A stretch of DNA of 37,672 nucleotides, from contig JAQSDW010000109.1 in NCBI GenBank assembly GCA_029946105.1, positions 1 to 37,672 of the forward strand, given 5' to 3'. A model generated the notes under the pieces. That model was not told the DNA's origin and did not search any database. It saw only the letters and a program-made list of their open reading frames with translations. Made by a program: the position numbers and the translations under genes. This document shows positions 18,101-24,786 of the stretch, one piece after another. The stretch's first letter is position 1; every line of letters begins with the position of its first letter. The stretch comes from Reyranella sp. GTDB lineage: Bacteria; Pseudomonadota; Alphaproteobacteria; Reyranellales; Reyranellaceae.

Positions 18101-18308
18101 CGCACATGTGCAGTTGATGGCGGGGCTCGTCGATCGCGCGCAGGCCACGGCCGAAGAGGCGGCAGCCGTCGCCCGCAGTCGCGGCTCCAAAATCTGGCTT
18201 GCCTATGCCGAATGGGTGATCGGCGGTCCGACCAACCCGGCCTTCAAGCGGTTACTGGAGGAAACAGGTGCGGCGCTGCTGTCAGGGCTGCCGCATCCAC
18301 GGTCCTAG
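15195..18308 (+). CDS. Zinc-ribbon / class III adenylate cyclase / AAA ATPase / helical-repeat signalling protein
   Basis: A 1037-aa multidomain protein. A double zinc ribbon opens it (Cys3, 6, 17, 20 and Cys28, 31, 42, 45). A class III nucleotide cyclase domain (about 65-240) has metal Asp74 (LFADVSGST) and Asp118 (VQGDGIMALFG), the ATP-type Lys114 and Asp181; His188 stands where Asn is usual, with Arg192 in place. An AAA/STAND-like ATPase follows (Walker A EAGVGKS, 289-295; Walker B LLFEDLHFLD near 413). A long TPR-like helical region fills about 650-1037. This architecture is common, often multicopy, in Bradyrhizobium-like genomes; inputs are unknown. TTG at 15195 is the only start that includes the first CxxC: an in-frame stop lies at 15180. 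Confidence 0.88.
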   Translation: MRCLNCNMDNTPTARFCIDCGTALGKACPSCNRPNLPTARFCAHCGLTLSDLLPTSKPSVDDAELKQITVLFADVSGSTELIEDLDPEEAAKRLAPAIQAMQEAVRRFEGSVVKVQGDGIMALFGAPHPQEDHAVRACCAGLALQESVKVLPGEKLPIRVGIHSGEVLARTVTTDISKEFDATGITVHIANRLESLAPAGGIAISSSTMRGARQFISVESLGLQSVRGLSTPLEVFLLIGLRRGPTSQRFNAEDSRSGFVGRERELNLLERGLERATEGDGCAIGLVAEAGVGKSRLCFEFAQHCRAAGVRVLEGRALAHSRATPFEPVIDVLKALFEIASDDTPARAREKIAAVFQRLDPELAAELPLLADFLGLADASAVHEKLDPGARRERLNALLRRLARMASRDTPAVLLFEDLHFLDSGSESLLEVLAETLAGTHILLLVNFRPGYAAPWMRLEHYEQISLTPLRQTAADSLARHLLGDHASMAALLPLIADRARGNPFFIEELVRKFDESGHLAGNPGTYRLLRTPDMKLIPDNVQAIVSARVDSRPELERTLLQTAAVIGREFVAPVLEHVTNIAANLVATALHHLSAAGLVYETGGQGAGSFAFKHPMVQEVIYRSLVSDRRRALHGSVATELEKTLPDPNGAQAGFIAYHLEEAGNAPMAASYNMKAATWHGTRDPEQALDAWKRVRRLLVGLNLEGPARYPLLMASGQIVNFAWREGLTAADVEPYYVEALGIARSLGDMRAITLVTAAYARSLASSGSATDYLAKVNEALSLLDPQKHAGLYVVLTTIRCHAHWLAGDLRSALADNDIALAGADEVEELDQQTLGFRVLTWIKGMRSKILAMMGRFDEAQALAVELIEGDEVTVDAMHRVLAHGTMTDIAWGRSDTAAAAHYAAAAQRIAEKSGNPYLVVYGRAFQGLGQAVCGELSAATTTIGEALRFARERHAGMENEARMLGDLAHVQLMAGLVDRAQATAEEAAAVARSRGSKIWLAYAEWVIGGPTNPAFKRLLEETGAALLSGLPHPRS

Positions 18309-19252
18309 TGTGACGCCAGGATTGCCTTTGCCGCCGCGCCGTCGGCGGCGATCTGCGCCTTGAGGGCATCGAGACCCGTGAATTTCATCTCCGGCCGGAT
18401 GAAGTCGACCAGCGCTACCCGCAGCACCTTGCCGTAGAGGTCGCCGGCAAAATCGAACAGGTGGACCTCGAAGTTCTCCTGCAGCTTGCCGAAGGTCGGC
18501 CGCTTGCCGAGGTTGGCCACCGCATTGCGCGACGCGCCATCGACCAGGGCGCGCACGGCATAGACGCCGAAGCGCGGCCTGAGGTGCTCGCCCAGCGCCA
18601 CGTTGGCGGTCGGAAAGCCGATCGTGCGGCCACGCTGATCGCCCAGTTCCACCACGCCCTCGATCTCCCAGGGATGGCCCAGCAGCTCGGCCGCCTCCTT
18701 GGCCATGCCGGCGCGCAGCGCTTCCCGGATGCGGGTCGAGGAATAGATCTCGCCTTCGCGCATCACGGGCTCGAGCACGGTGACGCCGAGGCCGCGCGCC
18801 GCGCCCGCCTTGCGAAGAAACTCGACGTTGCCGCCGCGGCGAGAGCCGAAGGTGAAGTCGTAGCCGCACACGACGTGGCGCGCGCCCAGCCCCTTCATCA
18901 GTACGTCCTCGATGAAGGCATCCGCCGAGAGAGCCGCGAAGGCGGCGTCGAAACGCTGGGCGAGCACGGCCTGAACGCCATACCGGGCCAGCAGCCGGCG
19001 CTTGGCCGGCGGCAGGGTGAGCCGGAACGGCCCGGTGTCGGGCACGAAGAAACCGCGCGGATGCGGCTCGAAGGTGAGCGCCACCAGGGGGGCGCCGAGC
19101 GTCTGGGCATGGCGGCCGGCCTCGGCGATCAACGCCTGGTGACCGCGGTGCACGCCATCGAAATTACCGAGCGCCACCACGCCGCCCTGCCAGGCGGCAG
19201 GCATCTCGCGCCAGTCGTCGAAACCTGGAATCAGGGTCACGCCCAGGCTCAC
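18305..19252 (-). CDS. ribF: Bifunctional riboflavin kinase / FAD synthetase
   Basis: This 315-aa cytosolic enzyme makes FMN from riboflavin and then FAD. The N-terminal adenylyltransferase domain has the nucleotidyl-transferase motif GNFDGVHRGHQ (29-39) and the conserved YSSTRIREAL. The C-terminal flavokinase domain starts with GRTIGFPTANV (about 206-216) and ends with the FIRPEMKFTGLDALKAQI segment. The start is GTG, overlapping the MaoC gene stop by 4 nt (GTGA). Its stop codon shares a CTAG tetranucleotide with the stop of the convergent cyclase gene. In many relatives it is followed directly by ileS; here it is not. Confidence 0.96.
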   Translation of the reverse strand: MSLGVTLIPGFDDWREMPAAWQGGVVALGNFDGVHRGHQALIAEAGRHAQTLGAPLVALTFEPHPRGFFVPDTGPFRLTLPPAKRRLLARYGVQAVLAQRFDAAFAALSADAFIEDVLMKGLGARHVVCGYDFTFGSRRGGNVEFLRKAGAARGLGVTVLEPVMREGEIYSSTRIREALRAGMAKEAAELLGHPWEIEGVVELGDQRGRTIGFPTANVALGEHLRPRFGVYAVRALVDGASRNAVANLGKRPTFGKLQENFEVHLFDFAGDLYGKVLRVALVDFIRPEMKFTGLDALKAQIAADGAAAKAILASH

Positions 19253-19695
19253 GTCACGTCACGTCGCGGCACGAGGACCACCGCCTCGCCGTCGATCACG
19301 ACCTTGTCGCCGTTCAGGCACTGGGTCTTGAGCGTCACCCGGCGGCGCTTCTCATCGATCGCGGTGATGGTGGCCACCGCGGTGATGGTCTCGCCGATCA
19401 GCACTGGCGCCATGAAATTCATGGTCTGGGAAATATAGACCGCGCCGGGGCCGGGCAGCTTGGTGCCGATCACCGTCGAGATGAAGCTGCCGCTCAGCAT
19501 GCCGTGGGCGATGCGCTGGCCGAATCGCGTGCTGCGGGCGAAGCCGTCATGGAGGTGAATGGGGTTGGTATCGCCCGAGACGCCGGCAAAGCCCGCGATG
19601 TCGGCCTCGGTCACCGTCTTGCCGAACATCGCCGACATGCCGGGCTTGAGGTCTTCCAGAAAGAGGCCGTTCATGGCCGCAAATTCATTCGCCAC
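19249..19695 (-). CDS. MaoC family (R)-hydratase/dehydratase
   Basis: A 148-aa single-hotdog protein related to (R)-specific enoyl-CoA hydratases. The hydratase motif GDTNPIHLH carries the catalytic Asp42 and His47, and RFGQRIAHGMLSGSF is the conserved helix after it. It would hydrate trans-2-enoyl-CoA in fatty-acid or polyhydroxyalkanoate metabolism; substrate length cannot be read. Start is GTG at 19695 with GGGGA about 7 nt upstream; an ATG 7 codons in is an alternative. It overlaps ribF by 4 nt, a pairing seen in other Alphaproteobacteria. Confidence 0.9.
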   Translation of the reverse strand: MANEFAAMNGLFLEDLKPGMSAMFGKTVTEADIAGFAGVSGDTNPIHLHDGFARSTRFGQRIAHGMLSGSFISTVIGTKLPGPGAVYISQTMNFMAPVLIGETITAVATITAIDEKRRRVTLKTQCLNGDKVVIDGEAVVLVPRRDVT

Positions 19696-19786
19696 AGTGA
19701 TTCCCCACCAATCCGTCCAAGGCGCGGCCGTCTTACCACGTGCGCCCTCTTATCACGCAGATGGGCCTGTGCCACAGTCACGGTAA

Positions 19787-20824
19787 ATGATCGTTCACAC
19801 TCCGACCGAAGCGGAAAATGTCGCAGCCGTCCTGGCGCGGGTGGCCGGTCGCCATTTCGGCGGGACCGCCACCGTCGACAGGCTCTACCGTGAATCGGGC
19901 GGCGCCTCGCGCCAGACTTGGAGTTTCGACGCGATCGTGGACGGCGCCCGCCATGAATTGATCCTGCGCCGCGATCCGCCGACGCTGGGGACTCCCCGAG
20001 CCAAGGCCGAGACCGATCGTTCGGTCTCGATCGACCGCGCCACCGAATTTCGCGTCCTGCGTGCGGCCTTCCAGGCCGGTGTGCGGGCGCCGGAAGTGCT
20101 GTTCGAACTCACCCTCGACGACGACCTGGGCGAGGGTTTCGTCATGCGCCGGATCGGCGGCACGGCGATCGCCCGCAAGCTGCTGCGCGATCCGCCGTAT
20201 GACTCGGCGCGCAAGAAAATCGCGCACCAGCTCGGCGATATCCTGGCGCGCCTCCATGCCGTGCCGGCGGCAGGCCTTCCTCCGCTCCTGCGCCGCGAGG
20301 CAGCCGACCACATCGCGGGCCAACGCCGCGCGCTCGACCTGCTCGATCGGCCGCAGCCGGTGTTCGAACTGGCGCTCTCCTGGCTCGACCGCCGCAAGCC
20401 CGCGCCCACGACGCAGCCGGTCCTCGTCCACGGCGATTATCGCACCGGCAACTATCTCGCCGATAAAACGGGCGTCACCGCGATCCTCGATTGGGAAAGC
20501 GCGCATCTCGGCGATCCCATCGAGGATCTGGGCTGGCTCTGCGTAAAAAGCTGGCGCTTCGGCGCCGTCGACAAGCCGGCCGGCGGTTTCGGCAGCCGTG
20601 AGGAACTGTGGTCGGCCTACGAGAGCGCGGGTGGCCTCAAGGTCGATCCGGCGCGGGCGCACTGGTGGGAAGTGTTCGGCACCGTGCGCTGGGGCATCAT
20701 CTGCCATAACCAGGCTTGGCGGCACCTCTCGGGCGCCCTCAAGTCGATGGAGCTCGCCTCGATCGGCCGCCGTGCCGTGGAGACCGAGGTCGACCTGCTG
20801 CAACTCCTGAAGAGCGACGTCTGA
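19787..20824 (+). CDS. Phosphotransferase family protein (APH/ACAD10-like kinase fold)
   Basis: A 345-aa protein with the aminoglycoside-phosphotransferase/choline-kinase fold. The catalytic loop is HGDYRTGN (His215, Asp217, Asn222) and the metal-binding Asp235 lies in ILDWE. The N-terminal lobe has LILRRDPP in place of the ATP-binding Lys strand. Members of this branch usually sit beside acyl-CoA dehydrogenases and are thought to phosphorylate hydroxyacyl-CoA-type substrates rather than drugs. No acyl-CoA dehydrogenase is visible here, so this stays inference. It is divergent from the MaoC gene and is followed after one base by a DUF6285 gene, its usual partner. Confidence 0.88.
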   Translation: MIVHTPTEAENVAAVLARVAGRHFGGTATVDRLYRESGGASRQTWSFDAIVDGARHELILRRDPPTLGTPRAKAETDRSVSIDRATEFRVLRAAFQAGVRAPEVLFELTLDDDLGEGFVMRRIGGTAIARKLLRDPPYDSARKKIAHQLGDILARLHAVPAAGLPPLLRREAADHIAGQRRALDLLDRPQPVFELALSWLDRRKPAPTTQPVLVHGDYRTGNYLADKTGVTAILDWESAHLGDPIEDLGWLCVKSWRFGAVDKPAGGFGSREELWSAYESAGGLKVDPARAHWWEVFGTVRWGIICHNQAWRHLSGALKSMELASIGRRAVETEVDLLQLLKSDV

Positions 20825-20825
20825 C

Positions 20826-21185
20826 ATGGCCCAGGATCGTCCCACCGCCTCGGAACTTCTCGCGGCCATCGCCGACTTCCTGCGCGAAGAAGCAATGCCC
20901 GCGCTCGACAAGACCGAGCCGCGGCTCGGCTTCCAAATGCGCGTCGCGGTGAATTCCCTCGCCATCCTCGAACGCGAGGCGCGGTTGGGACCGGCCGCCG
21001 ATGCCGGCGAGCAGGCGCGACTGGCGAAGCTGCTCGGCCATGAGGGCACGCTCGAAAACCTCAACCGCGAACTCGCCCGCCAGCTCCGCGCCGGAGCGCG
21101 CGACGAAGGCGACGCTGCCCTGATGGCCCATCTCGACGCCACCATCGCCGACAAGATCGCCATCGCCAATCCCAAGTGGAAGTAG
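20826..21185 (+). CDS. DUF6285-like helical protein
   Basis: A 119-aa, highly charged all-helical protein, beginning with PTASELLAAIADFLREE and continuing FQMRVAVNSLAILERE. No enzyme motif or signal peptide is visible. Small proteins of this kind follow APH/ACAD10-like phosphotransferases in many Proteobacteria and Actinobacteria, and I believe the family is DUF6285. The start lies 1 nt after the phosphotransferase stop, so the two are translated as a pair. A role as a partner or regulatory subunit is inference. Confidence 0.75.
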   Translation: MAQDRPTASELLAAIADFLREEAMPALDKTEPRLGFQMRVAVNSLAILEREARLGPAADAGEQARLAKLLGHEGTLENLNRELARQLRAGARDEGDAALMAHLDATIADKIAIANPKWK

Positions 21186-21260
21186 CGGGATAGGATAGTT
21201 CGGCGTCCACCGAACCATTGGCCGTGGCGGGCTCGCGCGCGCGGGCGTAAATTCCTCTCC

Positions 21261-21959
21261 ATGACCACCGTAAACGCCCTGTCCGAAGTCGCCGCCCTGA
21301 TGGGCGACCCGGCGCGCGCCGCCATGCTGTCGCTGCTGATGGACGGCCGCGCCCACACCGCCTCCGACCTGGCGCTGGCCGCCGGCGTCACCGCCCAGAC
21401 CGCGTCGGGCCATCTCGGTCGCATGGCCGAGGCCAACCTGCTGGCGGCCCGCGCCCAGGGCCGCAACCGCTTCTATCGCCTGGCGTCGGGCGACGTGGCG
21501 CACGCCATCGAATCGTTGATGGCGCTGGCCGGCACACGCGCCCAGCCCGCCTCCCGGACCGCCGCGTGGCGGCGCGACCCCGATCTCCGCTTCTGCCGCA
21601 CCTGCTACGACCACCTCGCGGGCCAGGTCGGCATCGCCGTCACCGATTCGCTGACGCAACACGGCCATCTCGAGCCCAAGGGATCGCACGACTGGAAACT
21701 CACCCCATCGGGCGAACTTTTCTGCGCGCGGGTCGGCGTCGATCTCGGCGGCGCGCGCCAGGCCACCACGCGTCACTTCGCCCGTCAGTGCCTCGACTGG
21801 AGCGAACGCCGGCCGCACATCTCGGGCGCACTGGGCTCAGCCATCGCCGACACCTTCTTCAAGAAGGGCTGGGCCGAGAAGCTGCGCCGCGGCCGCACCG
21901 TGCGCCTCACCGATTCAGGCCGCCGGGCGATGACGCGCGATTTCGGCGCCTCGGTTTAG
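21261..21959 (+). CDS. ArsR/SmtB-type winged-helix transcriptional regulator
   Basis: A 232-aa DNA-binding protein. The N-terminal winged helix reads LMGDPARAAMLSLLMDG, then ASDLALAAGVTAQTASGHL, the recognition helix, then a wing RNRFYRLASGDV. This is the ArsR pattern. The protein is about twice the length of a minimal ArsR. The C-terminal part has FCRTCYDHLAGQVG with two Cys (CRTC) and a histidine-containing segment that could sense a metal or redox signal. The target is unknown; neither neighbour is an obvious metal gene. It ends 6 nt before the convergent PLP enzyme gene. Confidence 0.87.
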   Translation: MTTVNALSEVAALMGDPARAAMLSLLMDGRAHTASDLALAAGVTAQTASGHLGRMAEANLLAARAQGRNRFYRLASGDVAHAIESLMALAGTRAQPASRTAAWRRDPDLRFCRTCYDHLAGQVGIAVTDSLTQHGHLEPKGSHDWKLTPSGELFCARVGVDLGGARQATTRHFARQCLDWSERRPHISGALGSAIADTFFKKGWAEKLRRGRTVRLTDSGRRAMTRDFGASV

Positions 21960-21965
21960 AACGCC

Positions 21966-23078
21966 TCACCAGCCCTGGAAGCGCGGCCACACTTCGGTAC
22001 CGCCGCTGGCCATCACCAGGTGATAGTCAGGATATTGCGCGCCGGTGGCACAGGCATGGTTGGGCAGGATGCGTAGCTTGGTGCCGATCGGGAAGCGTTC
22101 GACCACGCCGGCATCTGCTGCACCGTCACGGCGCGAGATGATGCCGTGCTCCTGGTTGGCGCCGGAGACCATAAGGCCCTCGATCAGCTTTCCGTCAGCG
22201 TCGCACACCGCGCCATAGCCATAGTCGATCTTCTGGCGCTGCGTGCCGCGATCGCGGCTCATCGCCATCCAGCCGGCATCGACGATCACCCAGCCCTTCT
22301 CCGGTTGATGGCCGATCACCGTCGTCAGCACCGACAGCGCTACGTTCTCGGGCGCGCAGACGCCGATGTTGGCCATCACCAGGTCGAAGAAGACATAGAC
22401 CCCGGCCCGCACCTCGGTGACACCGGCGAGGCTTTGCGCCGAGAGCGCCGTGGGCGTCGAGCCGATGCTGACCTCGGGGCACGGCACACCGGACGATCGC
22501 AGGCGCTCGGCCGCGCGGACGCAGAGCGCACGCTCCTGCTCGGCGAGCCTGCGAAGCGCCTCGGGCGTGTCGAGGTCGTAGGAACTGCCGGCGTGGGTCA
22601 GCACGCCCTTCACCACGGCGCCGCCCTCGTGCAGCAGCTTGCCGATGGCGATCAACTCGACAGCCTCGGGCTGGACGCCGGAGCGGTGGCCGTCGGAATC
22701 GATTTCGATCATGACCTCGAAGGCGTGCCCCGTGGCGACCACCGCCTGCGCTGCCACCATCGAATCCACCAGCAAGGTGAGCGCACAGCCGCGGCGGCGC
22801 AGCGCGAGCGCGCGGTCGAGCTTGTCGGGTGAGATGCAGACGGCATAGAGGATGTCGGTGAAGCCAGCGGCGAAGAACTGTTCTGCCTCCTTCAGGGTCG
22901 AAACCGTGATGCCGGCCGCCCCCGCCTCCTGCTGGCGGCGCGCGACTTCTATGCACTTCGATGTCTTCACATGCGGACGCAGGCGCACGCCCAGGGCGGT
23001 CATGCGCTCCTGCAGGCGGGCGATGTTGCTCGCCATGCGCGTCTCGTCGATCAGCGCAGCGGGGGTCTCGATATCCAT
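21966..23078 (-). CDS. DSD1/D-threonine aldolase-family PLP enzyme (alanine racemase N-terminal fold)
   Basis: A 370-aa fold-type III PLP enzyme related to D-serine dehydratase, D-threonine aldolase and D-threo-3-hydroxyaspartate dehydratase. The PLP lysine is Lys38 in RPHVKTSK. The C-terminal domain has the metal-site motif PNHAC (His341, Cys343) and an earlier NQEHG. It would cleave or dehydrate a beta-hydroxy-D-amino acid. The ATG at 23078 is used because TPAALIDETRM, the family N-terminus, starts just after it. The frame is open further upstream but overlaps the next gene. It is the last gene of a three-gene minus-strand set with a Bug protein and a HAD hydrolase. Confidence 0.88.
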   Translation of the reverse strand: MDIETPAALIDETRMASNIARLQERMTALGVRLRPHVKTSKCIEVARRQQEAGAAGITVSTLKEAEQFFAAGFTDILYAVCISPDKLDRALALRRRGCALTLLVDSMVAAQAVVATGHAFEVMIEIDSDGHRSGVQPEAVELIAIGKLLHEGGAVVKGVLTHAGSSYDLDTPEALRRLAEQERALCVRAAERLRSSGVPCPEVSIGSTPTALSAQSLAGVTEVRAGVYVFFDLVMANIGVCAPENVALSVLTTVIGHQPEKGWVIVDAGWMAMSRDRGTQRQKIDYGYGAVCDADGKLIEGLMVSGANQEHGIISRRDGAADAGVVERFPIGTKLRILPNHACATGAQYPDYHLVMASGGTEVWPRFQGW

Positions 23079-23097
23079 CAACGTCACGATGCAACCT

Positions 23098-24075
23098 TCA
23101 ATCGAGATATTCGCCACGGGCCCTGAGCGCCGGCACGTCCTTTTCCAGGCCATGCGCGATCAGGTCGGTCACGGTAGCGGGCTGTAGGGCCGCGGACGAG
23201 GGCAGATCGACGCCCACGGCCTCCATCTGCTTCACCAGAGTCGGATCGGCGACGGCCGCACGCAGCGCCTCGTTCAGCCGCGCCACCACCGCGGGTGGCG
23301 TGGCCCTGGGCACGAACAGCGCGTTCCATGACCTCAGGTTCACATCGTAGCCCGCACTGGCCGCGGTCGCGATGCCGGGCAACTGCACAAGCGGCTGGTC
23401 GCTCAGCACGGCCAGCGCCTTGATCCTGCCGCCGGCGATCTGCGGCAGTGCCGTGGTCGACTGGTCGCACATGAAATCGATGTGGCCGCCCATCAGGTCG
23501 TTCATGGCCGGCGACACCCCGCGATAGGGTACGTGGGTGATGTTCCGCTTGAGCGCCGACAGCAGGACGACACAGGCGTAATGCGAGATCGAACCGACGC
23601 CCGCGCTGCCGTAGGTCATGCTGGCCTTGTTGGCCTCGGCATAGGCCACGAATTCCTTGAGATTGGACACCGGCAGGCCAGCCTTGCCCACCAGCAGCAA
23701 CGGCGCCGTGCCCGCGAGTCCGACCGGTGCGAAGCTCGCGAGCGGATCGTAGGGCAGCTTCTTGAACAGGGCGGCGTTGGCCACGTGCGTGCCGATCGTG
23801 CCAAAGCCCATCGTGTAGCCATCGGGGGCCGCGTTCACGAGCTTCGTAAGTCCGATGGTGCCGCTGGCGCCGCCGATGTTCTCGACCACCACCGTCTGCT
23901 TGAGATCTGCGGCCATGCCCTGCGCTATTGCACGCGCCAGCGCATCGCTGGGGCCACCGGCCGGGAACGGCACGATCAGCGTCAGCGGCTTGGCCGGAAA
24001 TGCCGGTTGCGCCACTGCGGATCCCGCCAGAAGAATGCACGCAGCGAGGCTCGCGACACACTGTTTCAGGTTCAT
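23098..24075 (-). CDS. Bug/TctC-family tripartite tricarboxylate transporter substrate-binding protein
   Basis: A 325-aa periplasmic binding protein. Residues 1-23 are a signal peptide (MNLKQC, hydrophobic run, SAVAQ). The mature start PAFPAKPLTLIVPFPAGGPS and the later VENIGGASGTIG and ITHVPYRGVSPAMNDLMGGHIDF are Bug-family marks. These proteins bind carboxylates or amides for TctAB-type permeases, but no tctA or tctB is present here. It may use a permease elsewhere or act as a sensor. The ATG at 24075 overlaps the HAD gene stop by 4 nt. Confidence 0.92.
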   Translation of the reverse strand: MNLKQCVASLAACILLAGSAVAQPAFPAKPLTLIVPFPAGGPSDALARAIAQGMAADLKQTVVVENIGGASGTIGLTKLVNAAPDGYTMGFGTIGTHVANAALFKKLPYDPLASFAPVGLAGTAPLLLVGKAGLPVSNLKEFVAYAEANKASMTYGSAGVGSISHYACVVLLSALKRNITHVPYRGVSPAMNDLMGGHIDFMCDQSTTALPQIAGGRIKALAVLSDQPLVQLPGIATAASAGYDVNLRSWNALFVPRATPPAVVARLNEALRAAVADPTLVKQMEAVGVDLPSSAALQPATVTDLIAHGLEKDVPALRARGEYLD

Positions 24076-24713
24076 GCGCTCTGTCCTTCCAGCCAGGGGA
24101 TGAGTCCATCGAGGCCCGGCGATTCGATCGCCGCGGCGGGAGCGCCCGCGGGGCGCGGCAAGCCGACGCGATTGTGCCAATAGGTGCGCAGGCCCACGGC
24201 AGACGTGCCGAACAGGTCGTAGCCGGAGCCGGCGACGAAGGCCGTGTCGGCCGGCGCCATGCCGAGTTTCGAGAGCGCCAATCGGTAGGGTCGCGGGTCG
24301 GGTTTGTAGCAGCCGGCCTCTTCCGCCGTGACGATGCAATCCCATTTCGTCTCGAGACGCCCCGCCGCAAGCACGCCCAACCGGATAGAACAGTTGGTCA
24401 CCACGGCGAGCTTCGTGCGGCCCTGCAGCTCGTCGAGCGCCGCCTGCGCGCCGCTCCAGGCCGGCAGCTCGAGCCAGCGGTCTTCCAGCGCCTGCGCGGC
24501 ACTTTCCGGCATGCCTGTCGTGCGGGCGGCCTCGCGAACGAGCTGTTCGTACGGCACGTAGTCGCCGCAGCCATAGGTGAGGCGCAGGTACTCCGCCCGC
24601 CAGGCCCGGCCCGCGGCTTCGGAGCCGGCCACCGCGTTCCACAGCGTCCAGGAATCGAGCAGCGCCGTCAGCAGGTCGAACAGCACAGCCTTGGGAAAAC
24701 CGGGTCCCGTCAT
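24072..24713 (-). CDS. HAD superfamily hydrolase (haloacid dehalogenase type II-like)
   Basis: A 213-aa hydrolase. Motif I is LFDLLTALLDS with nucleophile Asp13 and no second Asp two residues later, as in 2-haloacid dehalogenases rather than phosphatases. Motif II is VVTNCS, motif III the Lys in GCYKPDPRPY, and motif IV VAGSGYDLFGTSAVG. A helical cap lies between motifs I and II. Whether it acts on halogenated acids or phosphates is not clear. It is the first gene of the set divergent from the LysR gene at 24785. Confidence 0.85.
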   Translation of the reverse strand: MTGPGFPKAVLFDLLTALLDSWTLWNAVAGSEAAGRAWRAEYLRLTYGCGDYVPYEQLVREAARTTGMPESAAQALEDRWLELPAWSGAQAALDELQGRTKLAVVTNCSIRLGVLAAGRLETKWDCIVTAEEAGCYKPDPRPYRLALSKLGMAPADTAFVAGSGYDLFGTSAVGLRTYWHNRVGLPRPAGAPAAAIESPGLDGLIPWLEGQSA

Positions 24714-24764
24714 GGCCGCAAGCGTAGCAGGCCCAGCATCCTCCGTGCTTAAATCAGATCGAAT

Positions 24765-24786
24765 ATTCAGTTCAGGAAAATTGAAT
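24765..24786. promoter_or_regulatory. Possible LysR operator in the divergent HAD/LysR region
   Basis: The 71-nt gap between the HAD gene and the LysR gene is much more A+T-rich than its surroundings. It holds the perfect palindrome GAATATTC (24761-24768) and an inverted pair ATTCA (24765-24769) / TGAAT (24782-24786) that reaches the LysR start codon. The arms fit an autoregulatory LysR site, but this is unproven. Confidence 0.35.

Noticed and set aside
15195..18308. Reading the cyclase island as a CBASS or Pycsar anti-phage system
   Set aside because: The cyclase is a class III domain fused to AAA and TPR-like parts, not a CD-NTase or stand-alone Pycsar cyclase. No nucleotide-binding effector (SAVED, TIR, membrane effector) is visible beside it.
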